Shown piece by piece: positions 1 through 15,000 of a stretch of 64,000 bases of DNA (position 1 is the stretch's first letter; the number at the start of each line of letters is the position of its first letter). Below the pieces are notes generated by a model. The model saw only the letters and a list, made by a program, of their open reading frames with translations. It was not told the DNA's origin and did no database searches. Position numbers and translations under genes: made by a program. The DNA is from an uncultured Clostridia bacterium (lineage in GTDB: Bacteria > Bacillota > Clostridia > Lachnospirales > Lachnospiraceae): the NCBI GenBank assembly GCA_947303805.1, contig CAMYZE010000001.1, positions 248,001-312,000 of the forward strand, written 5' to 3'.

Positions 1-3000
1 TCATCACAAGGTGGAAGAAACCATTATATAATCTCATCTGCAAGTATAATTGGTTATAAGGTTTCAGGAAAAGCACTTATAAGTATTACCAACACATCTA
101 AAGTTGTGTTAAAAGATGTAATTATTAGGGATACTGCGATATCAGGCTCATCAGGAAACCGAGGATTTATGTATGTGCCATCAGGTGGAGGAATTAGCCT
201 TGATAATGTTACACTTGAAAATAATACTTCAACTTCATATGGAGCATATTTTGCAGGAAGACTTGATGTGAAAGATTCTAACTTCATATCTAACACTGCT
301 CAATACTTATTATATGTATCAAGTAGTGGAACTTTGGTATTTGATGGAGAAAATGATTTATATAGCAATGTTACTTCTAGAAGGTTCTTATATTCTGATA
401 CCAACGTGACATTTAGAGGAATAAATAAAATCCACGACAATGAATTTAACACAGGTGGCCAATATTCATTTATTGGCACTGCCGACCAAAATAAAAAACT
501 TATATTTGAGAAGGGCGAAGTAGAAATCTATAACAACATAGATAAAGGAAATCGTGGAGACTCTCTTATATCATCAGCACTCGTATTAAATGATGATGCA
601 AAAGTTAATATACATGACAACACAGTTGTTAATAAGACTTCAACTGCTAATGTATCTATAGTTAACTCGCTTACTAGTATTAATATAGCAAGTAACAGCT
701 CACTCATAGTTAAAGATAACATAATAGATGTCGCTAACAACTATAATAGTGTCACTGCTGGAATTGTTTTAGGTGCAACAAATACTATTAACATAGGAAC
801 AGCAAGCACTATCACAGTATCAGGAAATAAACTAACTGGCACATATGCAAGTGATGAAAATAAGCATATGTATGGTATTTATAGTGCAATCACAAATAAT
901 ACAACAGCATTATTTAATCAAGTTGGCGGTAAGTTTAGTAAGGATAGCTATGTAGATAGCATAAAATTCACCCATGCTACTGGCTTCGGTATCCTTATGA
1001 ACAACTGGAAAGAAAATGCCGAAAACCCTGATGATTATGAGACACGTCTCATAGCAGATAATTTCGTCCGTAAATCACTTAAGACTTTCATGAGCGGAGA
1101 TGACTTAGTAATAACTGATGGATTTAATGTAGAGTTCATGTATGATGAGAATACATATACAGGTATAGCAACTCAATCAATTATGCTAAATGGTAAAGTA
1201 AAACCTGTAGCTTCACCATCAGACCCTAGCGGAAGAGGCAAAGCATTCTTGGGATGGGCTACAGTAGTTGGTGGCACAAAGAAAGAAGTTATTGACTTAT
1301 CTACATATGAGATAACAAAGGATATAAAACTCTATGCTACATTTGATTATCATATGCATAAAGTTTGCGGTATAGCATCAGACTCAGTATGTATGCACAC
1401 ACTTACTGACTCTCATAGTGGAGTTATAGACTACACAGGACTTGACCCAGCTGATTATACAGAAGATGAGATAGTATCACGTCTTAATGCTGGTGGTAAT
1501 TATTACTTGATATCTACTATAAGTTTTGCAACTACAAAAACTATAGCTCCAACAAGTAATTTGTATCTCTGTCTTGATGGAAAATCTATTGAGAATGTGA
1601 TATTTAGCACTCCAACTGGTAGAAATACATATATTACAAACTGCAGCGATAGACAAGCTCGCCTTGTAAATAGTTCTACAAGTGATATGTTTACAGGTAG
1701 TGTTTATATCTATGGTATCAACAAGAATATACTTGTAGTATCAAATACTATATCAACTGGTAACCTTAAAGCATATGAGACCAAGTTTACTGAGTTCAAC
1801 TCAAATGATGGAAATGCAATATTTACGTTATCTGCAGGAGTAGGAGCAAGAACATTACACATGGAAAATTGTATAGTTGATGGATTTAACAACAAGATGA
1901 AGTTCATATTCAACGAAAACTATACAAAAACAATAATTAAAAATTCTACAATATCAAATATTAAGAGAATAACGAGAAACTTTATAGAAAATACTCAAGG
2001 AACTTTAGCTAATAAAGCTTCTGTAACATTTAAAGGCACTAACTTAATAACAGATATCACATATAATGTCAATCCACTCGGTGCACAACCTGGATTTATA
2101 CAAAACTGGGGCGGATTTATGATAGTTGAAGATGGAATTACTACTATAAAGAATACAGAAAACTTGGCAACGGATGGACTCTTTATAAGTGTAAGAAATA
2201 GAAATAATGATACTACTATGCCATCTGGATTTATCATAAGCACACCTGCAACTCTCAATATAGTTAATAATACTATAAGAAGAGCAAATGGAAAAACTTC
2301 ATTCTTAAAATTTGACGACACCAATGCATATTATGAAGTATATGGTAACTTAAATATTACTGACAACAAAGTGATAAATGCTACAAATGCAAATAACAAT
2401 GGAAATCTTTCTGCTATGAACACAGGCGTAAATACTGTGACAGTAGGAAATGGCATAATCAATATCGCAAATAATAAAGTATATAGTGATGCAGGAACTA
2501 CACTTGTAAATGAAACTACTTATCCAAATCATCACCTATACACTCTTTACAGTGAGATTACTGACAATACAACTTCTATCTTTAAGGTAGCGGCAGGAAG
2601 CAAGATGAATAAGGAAACTAATATTAAGGGCATCGCATTTGCAGAAGATAAAGGTTATGGACATATAGTTGATAACTTTACTGATATGGCTGAAGATAAG
2701 GATAAGTATGATGAGATGTTCGCTGCTGATACATTTGGTAGAACTTCACAAGAATTGGAAGTAACTATATCTGGAAAAGATTTAGTGCTTACTGATGTAT
2801 TTAAAGTAGAGTTCATGTATGATGAGAAAACTTATGTAGGCATAGCAACACAAAATATCATCACAGAAGAAAAGATAACAAAAGTAGCAAGCCCATCAGA
2901 CCCTGAAGGTCTTGGTAGACAATTCTTAGGTTGGGCAACAAAATCTGATGCAACAGCTGATGATGTTATAGACTTTGATACATTTAAAGTTACACAAAAT

Positions 3001-6000
3001 ATAAAACTCTTTGCAGTATTTGAAGATAGTGCAAACCATATTCATAAGATCTGTGGTACTGCTACAGATAGTGTTTGTGTGCACGATGGCATAGAAGGAC
3101 ATACTGACGCAGTATCATTTAAGAAACTCGATAAAGCATATGTTGATAGCAAGGGATTCCCAACAGAAGGTAATTACTTCTTGGATGAGGATATAACTCT
3201 CACAAGTAGGGTTACAGTGACAGCAACCTTAAGCATTTGCTTAAATGGCCACACTATATCAGGACTCGCATTTACTGCAAGTGCAAGAAAAGAAGTAAAT
3301 ATAACTAATTGTCAAGATAGCACTGCTACAATCAACGGACTTAAGAATCCTGAGGCTACAAGTACCAATGAGACTTATTCATTATTCTATATGGTAAGTG
3401 GAAACATAGTTTCAGCAAAAGGCACAATCAACACAAATGTAGATCACGTAGTAGTATTTGAAAATGTGCAATCAAAAGAATTATATAATTTCTATAATGT
3501 GAACTTTAGACCTACTGTAGCATCAATTAATAGAGATGCAGTATTTGGTCTCTCATATCAATCAGATGTAACGAGTGAGATGAGAATTTCATCAGTAAGT
3601 ATCACAGGATACAATGTATCCAATAATTCAATCTTCTACACTCAATATATGATTGTAGATATGAAAAATGTAGTTATAAAGGACAATACTATCTCAGGTT
3701 CAAGTGGTAGCAGAGCTATAATTTATGGTGCAAATGATATGGCATATTATAACTTTGATAATGTGACATTTGAAAACAACACAACAAATGCATCTATATT
3801 ACGAAGTGCAGGAAGGATGAACATCAAAAATACAACAGCAAAAAACAATTCATGTAGCGCATATTTCTTAGATATTTTAGAAACAGCTGCTGTAGAGTTT
3901 AAAGATGGAAACATTATTACAGAAAACACTGCAGCTAGTAGATTTGTATCACAAGCTGGAAAACTTACATTTAACGGTGACACAGCATTTAGCAAAAACA
4001 AATACTCATCAGATGGCACTCGTGCATTTATAAGCGGTGCAAGTTCTTCTACAGAAACAGTGTTTGAGCACGGGAAAGTATCATTTGTTGAAAATGAAAA
4101 TATAAATACAGGTAACCAAGGTTCATCTGCATTTATAGAAGCAAATACAAGAAATATAGTTATAAAGAATGATGCTGTGCTTGAGATAAAGAATAATAAA
4201 CTTCTTGCATATAATGGTGGTGTGACAAGTATCATAAGACTTTATAATAACTCTTCACTTGTCTTAAGTGAAGGTGGATCACTTGTGATAGAAGGAAATG
4301 AGATTGATACTCGTGCTACATCTACATATACTATAGCTGCAATTCACCCAAGTGCTAATGGACAAAGTAAGATATATATTGCTACTGGTAGTATCGTAAT
4401 AAAAGATAATAAGACAACTGGTGCATATGCAAGTTCAAGACATATGTATGGCATATACAGTTTGATTAATAACAATGCTACACCTATATTTACTCAAACT
4501 GCAGGTAAGTTCAGCAAGGATAGTTATGTAGATAGTATTGCATTTGCCCATACTACAGGCTATGGAATAATTATGAATGACTGGTATGCAAATGCAGAAG
4601 ACCCAGATAACTTCTCAAAGCAATTTATCGCTGATACATCTAGAAGAGCATCACTTAAAGTTCTTATGAATGGAGATGACTTAGCAATAAATGAGGGCTT
4701 CTATGTAGCATTTATGTATGATGAAGACACATACACAAATATTTCTACTCAGTCTATCATAGCAAATGGAAAAGTGAAAGCAGTTGCAAGTCCATCAGAC
4801 CCAACAGGTAAGAGAAGAGTATTTATGGGTTGGGCTACAAAGTCTGATGCAACAAGAGATGATGTAGTAGATATCGAAACTATAGTTGTAGTATCTGATA
4901 TGAAACTTTATGCAGTATTCTCAGATTTACATAAACATAAGATATGTGGAGCTACTGCTTCTTGTGTACATCCAAGTGAATTTGGAACACATACTTCAGA
5001 TGTAGAGTATGTCACTCTTACTAAAGAAAATATTGCAACGACATTACAAAGTTGCCTAAGAAATGGTTCTACATTTAATGCATACTTATATGAAGATATA
5101 GTATTTGACACAACGGTTGTTATTAATCCTATGACAACAAGTTCTGGTAATTCAAACCCAGCTAGCGGTACACTTAATCTTTGCTTAAACGGACATATGT
5201 TGAAAGGTGTAAGATTTGGTGGCCCAGAAGGAAATGTCAGAGTAAATATTACTAACTGTCAAGAAATAGTAGGTGAAATAATTAATACAGCTGCAGACCA
5301 AGTATTATTCCCAGAAGGAACTTACAGGTACCAGACAAGTCCAAGTTCTTATCAAAATAAAAATGTGGAATATAGATTATATGTATATGGAACTAAAAAT
5401 AAGAATATATCAATCAAGACAAATAGATTGATAGATAAGGGTAGTACTGCTGGAGAAACAGCTACATTTAATTCTTATGAAGCAAGTTATGAAGGATATA
5501 CATTAGACACTGCTTATAACTTCATCAACAATATCTCTGAAGGATTTAACATATATAACTCAGAGTTTAAGAACTTAAATGTAACTAATCTCATAAAGAC
5601 AGCAACATTTGCTAATAACAATACTTTTGATAATGTGAGATTTGAAAATATCAAAGTCACAAATACTTTAATTAATATCGGAAATATGATAGTAGGTGGA
5701 AATACTGTCATAAGTTCAGTATCAGTGCCAAATAGTGTATATACTATAAAGAATGGCAGAATACTTGAGATAAAAGAAAAAGCAACACTCGCATTTAAGA
5801 ACAATATCTTAAATAGAAATACTCAAGGTAATAGTGTATTGACAGCAGAAAATGCAACATCATTTGCTATAAGACTTTTTGGTACTTTAGTAGTTGAAGA
5901 TAACAAAGTTGTAGGATGTAATTCAACTAATAACCAAAATGTCATCGCTGCTATCAACCTAAGACAACAAGCAATTAGCTATGGCAATTCAAAGTTAATC

Positions 6001-9000
6001 GTAAGGAACAATACATCTGATGGAGACGAAAGTACATATGCAAATCATCATATGTATGGTGTTTATAGTGCATTTACTAATAACACTAGCCCTATATTTA
6101 GCCAAGCAACAAACACTAAATTTGCTACAGGAAGTTATGTAGAAAATATAGCATTTGCTCAATCTTCAGGTTACGGCAGAATATTTACTAACTGGAATAC
6201 AGCAGCAGCCGATGTAGATTCATTTAACGAGATGTTCTTTGCAGATACATTTAAAAATAGCAGATTAAAAGTTGTAATGGATTTAAATAATGTTCACTTA
6301 ATCATAACAGAGGGCTTCAATGTAGAGTTCATGTATGACGATGTGACTTATACAGACATTGCTACTAAGTCAGTAATCATAAATGGTTATGTGAAGAATG
6401 TAGCTTCACCATCAGACCCAACAGGTAAGGGAAGAGTATTCGCAGGTTGGGCTACAAAACCAGATGCTACAGAAGAAGAAGTTATCAACTTAGATACATA
6501 TAGTATAACAGAAGATACTAAACTTTATGCAGTATATGAGGCAGAGAAACATATACATAAGCTTTGTGGTGTAGATGGAGTATGTAATCACTCAGAGATT
6601 GCATCTCATAGTGAGTTAATAGAGTATAAGGCACTTAATATTGAGAAACTCACAGATGACGAGATAGTAAATAAACTCGCTTCAGGTGGTAAGTATTATC
6701 TTGTATCAACTATAAGCTTTGCAAGTCAAAAGACTATAACACTCACAGCTGACCTATATCTATGTCTAAATGGACTTGCAATTGAAAATGCTTTATTTGC
6801 TGAAAATGGCACAACTCCAGCAACTAGAAAGCACTTATACATCACTAACTGCCAAGACAAAGTTTCTACAATTGTAAATCCTACTAATAATAGTTTATTC
6901 GGAGGCATTGTAGATATCTACGGTAGAAACAAGAATATAGTTGTAAAGAGTGAAAGAGTACTCTCTGATGTAAATGTTAAGTTCTATGATGTGTTATTCA
7001 CTCAATATAATGGCTCATTAAGCACTGCTCAGCCATTCGCATATTCTAGTGATATGGGTACTAATAATATATTTGAAAAAGTTGAAATAAGTGGATATAA
7101 GAATACAAGAGCAATTTTCTTCAATGAAAATCACTCTAAGATAACTCTTAAAGATGTGACAATTAAGGACAACATAGTAAATAAGAATGTATTTGAGGCT
7201 ATTGCATTTGGCGACACTGGATTCTACTTCAAAGGAACTAACTATATTGAAAATAACAAGTTCCAAAATGAAGCAAGTAGCGATACACTTGCTGGTATGA
7301 TGATAGCACACGGCGGATTCTATAATTTCTTAGATGGAACTACTTATATAAGAAACAATGAAAGTATGAACCCAACTGAAGGTATCTTGGTAACATATGT
7401 AAGAAATGCTAGCGGAGATCCACGATTTGCGGCTCCAAATGCATTTACAGTTGCTGAAAATGCTAAACTTGATATATCAAATAATATCGTAAAGAGAAAA
7501 GATAATTCTACTGCGATAGTATTGATTCACAATGACTCAGATACAAGAATTAAAGTTCTCGGTGACTTAAATGTAAGTGACAATAAGATTACTAATTGCA
7601 CAGCAGATAATAACAAGGGATTTGCAGCAGCACTTTATACTGGAACTGAAACTATGGAACTTGGAAACGGAGTTGTGACTGTAGCAAATAATAAGACATA
7701 TAGTGATGGTGGAACTACAGAAGCAGATGAGAAAACTTACTCAAGACATCATATGTATCAAGTATATAGTATCATCACTGATAATAAGACTCCATTAATT
7801 AAAAATGCTGATGGCACAAAATTAAGTAATTTAAGCCGTATGCAAGTAGCATTTGCACTTAGAGATGTAGATGCAAGCGGTATCATAGTTGCTACTTGGA
7901 ATACAACTACAGCAGTAAATGTAAACTCATACAATGTAGTATTTACAGTAGACTCATTTGAGAGAGCAAGACATAAACTTGAAAAAGATGGCGATAAAGT
8001 AAAGATTACTTATACACCACCACACATCCATAAAGCCTGTGGTGTAGCAACAAATGCTGTATGTACTCATACTGAGGGAGAAACTCATACTGAGGCTATA
8101 ACTTATGAGGATATAGAGAAGACAAATATCAACGATATACAAGCTCTCATCCAAGGTAGTGCAGGAGATAGCGATGCAAGCTATACTCTCACTGCAGATG
8201 TTGATATGCAAAATAAGGTTATCAAAGTTAATAGAAATATAAACCTTTGCTTAAATGGATTTAGCCTAAAGAGAGTTCAATTCCAGACAGCAAACGAAAG
8301 CTACAAGGTAGTAATCACTAACTGTAAGGCAGAGAAACTTTCAGAGATGACTTACACTCCAGCTCAAGGAACATTTGTAGTTTCTAATATGGAAATCTAC
8401 GCAGTTAATAAGAACATCAAGGTTACATCTGCAAGACTTCTTTCTGGCAATGGCACTAACTGCAGAACATTTGTAGCTTACGGTGTGACATTTGCAGGTT
8501 ATGGCGCTATGGATAGCCACACTAACACTACAAAGACTTATAAAGCAAAGAAGTGGGTAAATAGGAGAAAAGGAAGATTTGTCTGGGTTAGAAGAACTCG
8601 TAAAGACTGGATTGGTTATATGAGTGCTTCTGGTTTCGATGCTTCAAATGTAAATGCTAAGATAGAAGACTCAACTATCACTGGATTCTCATCAGGAAAA
8701 TATATGTTTAACCTCTATAGCTCTTCTGATGTGACATTCAATAACACTACTATCACAAATCTCACAAGAATAAGAGATAGAATATTTACTACAGCAGCAG
8801 GAACAAAACTCAACTTCAAAGGCGATACAGTGATAAAAGATAGTACTTGGATGACATATAGCTCAGGTATTGATGCAATTTACGCTGATGGTGATGTAAA
8901 TGTGCTTTCTGGTACTACAACTATTACAAATCTCAAGTATGTAAATAGACCAAGACACTTGATGACAAGTAATGGTAACTTCTATATTGCAGAAGGTGCT

Positions 9001-12000
9001 AAACTTGATATCAACAAGAACTTATTATGTACAAATAATGCTTCATATAACGCATTCTTAGTATTAGTTGGTGCAAATCCATCTAAGATACACGGAGAGT
9101 TGTCAGTTACTGACAACATAATGTATGGAAGCTCAAGTAGTTATAGATCAAGTATTTTAGCAGGTGTTTATGTCGGTGCTAAACACTATATTAAAGTCGC
9201 AAGCACAGCAATAGTAATTAAAGACAATGTAAATGGCAGTGGTGATAAGAATGAATCAAGATATGTAAATCACCATATGAACCAATTATTCTCTGCATAT
9301 AGGACACAGATATTTGTAAATGATGACAGTGTAACAGGTAAGTTATTCAATGCTAAGAATTCAAAGATGACTGTGACATTTGCATCTCCAAGATCTGGTA
9401 CTATTTATAAAGATTTTAATGCTGAGCACGTAAGAGACTTCACAGATACACTTTATGAAGAGACATTTACAGCTGATAACTTCTATAATAATAAGATAGA
9501 ACTTCAGATGGCAGGAGAAGATGTAATAATCAATGCACCACACGAGCATATGATTTGCGGTATTGAAAATAATGGAACAACAGAGTGTGACCACGAGTTT
9601 GCTGCAACTCATACAGAGAATGTAATATATACAATACTTTCTCAAAATCCATCAGAATCAGCTCAAGAATTGATTGATAAATTAGCTCCTGGTGGATACT
9701 GGACACTTGAATTAGACTTAGTTTCAGATGTAAGTAGAAGCATCACACTTCAAGATGATTTATACATCTGCTTAAATGGTCATTCAATGAGCGGTGTAAA
9801 TTTTGTAAATGCTAGTGGCAATGACTATAAAGTTTATATAACTAACTGTAGCGTTGATGATGTAAATGTAGCTAATTCTTCAAATGATAATGGATTATTT
9901 GAAAATGTAGAAGCAGAAGTTTATGGACTTTCAAGAAATATAACTCTTAAGTCAAATAAATTATTTGAATCAACTAGCACAGCAAATGCTTTATATATGC
10001 ATAGTGTAAATGTGGCAAATTACGATGCTTCTTACACTGGCAATGTATTAGCAGTGACTAACGACAATGGCAAATTGAATCTTGATGATGTTCGATTTGA
10101 TGGAAATTATGGTAGAAATATTATGTTACTTGATGGTGAAGATACAGTTGCTAACTTAAGAGGAGTACTCATAAAGAATGTAAATGCATCTGAAAACATC
10201 GTCAATGTAAATAGCGAGACAGCAACTCTTAACCTGTATGGTAAGACGGCTATATATGATTCTCAGTATGCTTCAAGTAGTGCTGAGACAGTTGCAAATG
10301 ATTTTGCTGCTATAAGAAATAAGGGTATAGTTAATATGATATCTATCGCACTTCCAGATGGAAATGAAGACATAGAAGGTGCAGATGACTTGATTGAAGA
10401 ACTTGAAGACCTTGAAGATCTTGAAGAAGGCGAAGAAATTGAAGAAGGCGAAGAAGGCGATGATGATGACGACGATGAAACTGGCGATGAACCTGGTGAA
10501 GATACTCCTATAGAAGATGAAGATGATACTGACCTAGGTAATACTGACATAGAAGCAGATACTTTAACTAACCATATCTATATAAGAAACTTAACAGGTA
10601 CATATGCTAGCGGAGTAATCAGAAACTATGGTGAGAGAAGTGTATTGAATGTAGATAGCGATATCTACCTTGACATCACTAAGAACGTATTACTTATTAA
10701 CAATGTCCCAACTGACATACAAGCAATACTTTCATCAGAAAACACTAAACTTAACATCAATGGTAGACTTTCAATTTATTACAATGTATTTAATGGAGAT
10801 AAGGCTGATGACAAGATTGCAGCAGGACTCTATTTACCAAAAGTAAATGATGAGACTGTGCCAGTAGTAATCGGAAGTAGAAGTATAGCAGTTTCAGGCA
10901 ACGGTAGAAAGACAGGAACTATCCACGTTCATCAAGTATATGCAGAAGGACAAGGACCAATATTCAGTCAAAAAGCTGGAACTAAGTTCAACAATAATTC
11001 AGTAATGGAAGTTCAATTTGAGAAACCTTACTATGGAATTATTTATAAAGACTTTACTGCTAAAAATGTAGCAAATTATACTGATGACCTTTATAAAGAA
11101 GTATTCTATGCTGAGACTTACCTTGCTAAACTTCAAGTAATATATAAGAACAACAATGCTATGATTGATCTATATCACAATCACTTAGCATGTGGATTTG
11201 CTTCAGCAAGTGATTGCACTAAGAACCACGGTGCAAATACTCATAATGTTATGAACTATGCATCTCTTACTAAGACGGAAGTTGATGAGTATGGATTCCC
11301 AACTAAGGGTGAGCACTTCCTTGTAAATAACCTTGCAAATGTTGGAAGCATAACTCTTACGGGTGATTTATATCTCTGCTTAAATGGACACGATTTAACA
11401 GGAATCACATTTAGCGGTAACTATAGAGTATTTATTACTAATTGTGTAGGCTTTGGCGGAGAAGGTGCACCATCAGAGAATAAAGTATTAAATGCTTCAA
11501 AACTTGAGCCAGTAGATGATAGAGAGTTATTTGGTAATAAAGAAGCTTATGTATATGGTCATAAAGTAAGTAATGAAAGCTCTTATGATGAGACTGAAAA
11601 TCACAACATAGTTATAACTACAAATACAGTCAATAACAATTCAGCAGTAACTCTTGAGGGTGTAACTGTAGCAGGAGTTGAAAATGAAAATCAAACAAAT
11701 GTTGTAAGCGGAAAGAATGTAGTTCTTCGTGATGTGACATTTAAGAATATGAATGCAGACGGCGCACAAGTTCTTCAACTTGATAATGCTATTGCAACTA
11801 TTAGTGATGTAAAACTTAAGAATGTAAAAGCAGACTACTTCATGATTACAAAGAACAACTCAAGCCTTGCATTAAAAGACAATAAGTTCAGTGGAGCAAC
11901 ATTTGAAAAATCAGTTGTGATGCTCGGAGAGGGAACTAAGACAACTCTAAGTGGCAATAACGAGTTTATCGGCAATACTTTAGGAACAGCAGAAAATAGT

Positions 12001-15000
12001 GTAGGTGAAGCAGTAATTAACGTAGCACTTAACAATAACTCATCATTCACACTTGCAAAAGATTCTACTGTAACTATAAAAGATAATACTTTAGTAAAGA
12101 CTGATGTTGACCAAGCAATGATTAAGTTTGTATCAACTGAAAAAGATATGCCTGTGACAATCAATGGAGACTTAATCATAGAAGATAATAAGTATATCAA
12201 TAACTACGAGAGTAGCAACATAATCTCTGGATTTATGGCAAATGGCACAACTAAGATAGGTGCTGGAAAAGTAGTTATAAATAACAACAAAGTATATGAC
12301 GATGCTGGTGTAACTGAGAGCACAAAAGACTATGTTCATATCTTATATGCTGACATAGACGATAAGACTACACCTATATTTAAGCAGGTTGTAGGAACTA
12401 TGTTTAGCAATGAGTCAAGATTAAAAGGTATCTTATTCAACGAAGAAAATGGCTTTGGACAAATTATCAATGGCTGGACAAGCGAGACTGCTGTAGATGC
12501 ACTTAATTATAAGAATGTCTTCGCAGCAGATACTTTAAGAAACAAAGATGCAGAAGTAAAATATAAGAACAATGACTTGTATATCGGAGCCGATTACAAT
12601 GTAGTATTTAAGTCGACTATAAGCGAAGTGCAAAAGAAACTTGCTACTCAATCTATCGCATATGGTAAACTTGCTACTAAGCCAGAAGTAAGTTACCCTG
12701 ACTATGTATTTAAAGGTTGGTTTGAAGACCCTGATTATACTAAGGCATTTGACTTTAACACTGAGATTAAGAAAGATTACACAATCTATGCTAAGTTCGT
12801 ATATAGAGATGCATTTGAGTATATCGTAACTAAGATTAGTGAATTTGATCCAAAACTCTCTACTTACTCTATAATCGAAAATGAGATTATAAAGAGAGCA
12901 GCATCTCCAAGCGACGTGACAGGATACCACTTCGTAGATTGGTATGAAGATGAAGGTAGAACTAGACCTTATGTATTTGGTAGAAGAGCAACTAAGTCGA
13001 TAACTATTTATGCTAAGTTTGAGAAGAATAAGTACAGTGTAGTATTTATAAGCACATTATCTACTGCAACTCTTCCAAAGAGATCTACAAAATCAGTATT
13101 ATATAAAGAGAAAGTAACTGAGATATCAGTTGATAGCACGGCTAAGTATAAGTTCCTTGGATGGTATACAACTGAAGGAAGAACAGTTAAGTTTGACTTT
13201 GACACTGAGATAGAGAAAGATACATATATCTATGCTAAGTGGGAAGGAATTAAGTATGTCATAACTTATAAGTCAACTATAAGTGAAGCTCAAAAGAAAC
13301 TTGCAACTAAGTCAGTAGTTGGTGGCGAGAAAGCCGAAGATGTAAAAGTAAGTGTAACTGGTTATACATTTGATGGCTGGTATACAGATGAGACTTATAC
13401 CAATAAGTTTGACTTTAGCATTGCTATCAATGAGGATAAGACTCTCTATGCTAAGTTCAATATCAATAAGTATAGTGTTGCATTTGTATCAACACTCAGT
13501 GAAGCTAAGTATGCAACTATAAGTGTGGCATATAAAGATAAAGCAACAGCACCTAAGACTATAGATGTAGTAGGATATAAGTTTGTAGGCTGGTTCGTAA
13601 CTACTCAATATGGTAGACAATTTGACTTTGCCGGAACTGAAATCACAAGCGATACAGTAATCTATGCTAAATATGAGTTAGTACCAACTGTAATACATAC
13701 TGTGACATTCGTATCTACTATAAGTGAAGTTAAAGTTGATCCACAAAAGGTTCCACACAAGGGCACAGCATCAGAGCCTAAGACTGTAGAAGTAACTGAC
13801 TTTGACTTCAAAGGTTGGTATGAAGATGATACTTATACTAAGAAGTTTGACTTTATAAATACAGAAATTACAGATGATATAACACTTTATGCTAAGTATG
13901 TAAGAAAAGGTGAAGTTGAATACATAATTACAAAGATTAGTGAATTTGAACCTAAGATTTCAACATACTCACTTGTAAAAGGTGCTAAGATAACTCGTCC
14001 AGCATCACCAAGTGAGGTTGAAGGATATACATTCATTGGTTGGTTTGCTGATGAAGGAAGAACGGTTCCGTTTACATTTGATGTGGAAGTGACAAAAGAT
14101 ACTACTATGTATGCGAAGTTTGAGATTAACAAGTATAAAGTATCATTCATCTCTACTATCTCAACTGTAGAAATACAAGAAGAAATCGTAACTCAAAATG
14201 TAGTTCATAAAGGCACAGCATCAGAACCTAAAGTATCTTATGAAGGATGGACATTTGATGGTTGGTTCACTGATAACACATATACTACTAAGTTTAACTT
14301 TGCAACACCAATTACAAAAGACACAACTATTTATGCTAAGTGGACTATCAATACTTATACTGTAAGTTTCGTATCTACTATGAGTGAAGTTAAAGTTGAT
14401 GCTCAAAAGGTAGCATATAAGGGCACAGCATCAGAGCCAAAGACTATAGAAGTAACTGACTTTGACTTCAAAGGCTGGTATGAAGATGATGCTTATACTA
14501 AGAAGTTTGACTTTGTAAATACAGAAATAACAAAAGATATAGTGCTTTATGCTAAGTATGTGAGAAAAGGTGTAGTAGAATATACCATAACTAAGATAAG
14601 CGAGTTTGAACCTAAGATTTCAACATACTCACTTGTAAAAGGTGCTAAGATAACTCGTCCAGCATCACCAAGTGAGGTTGAAGGTTATACATTCATTGGT
14701 TGGTTCGCAAATACATCAAGAACTATACCATTTACATTTGATGTAGAAGTAACAGAAGATACTACAATGTATGCTAAGTGGGAAATTAATAAATATAAAG
14801 TATCATTTGTATCTACTGTATCAAATACTGCAATCATCAATGCTATAGAGACTCAAGAAGTAGTTTATAATGCAACTGCATCAGAACCTAGATTAACTCA
14901 CGAGGGATATAGATTTGATGGTTGGTATATTAGCGATAAGTATTTAACTAAGTTTGACTTTACATCACCAATCACAAAAGATACTACATTATATGCTAAG

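Noticed and set aside
10263..10550. A 95-residue serine-rich minus-strand frame
   Set aside because: It is the antisense shadow of the GAA/GAT-rich acidic loop of the giant protein and has no ribosome binding site or known motif.
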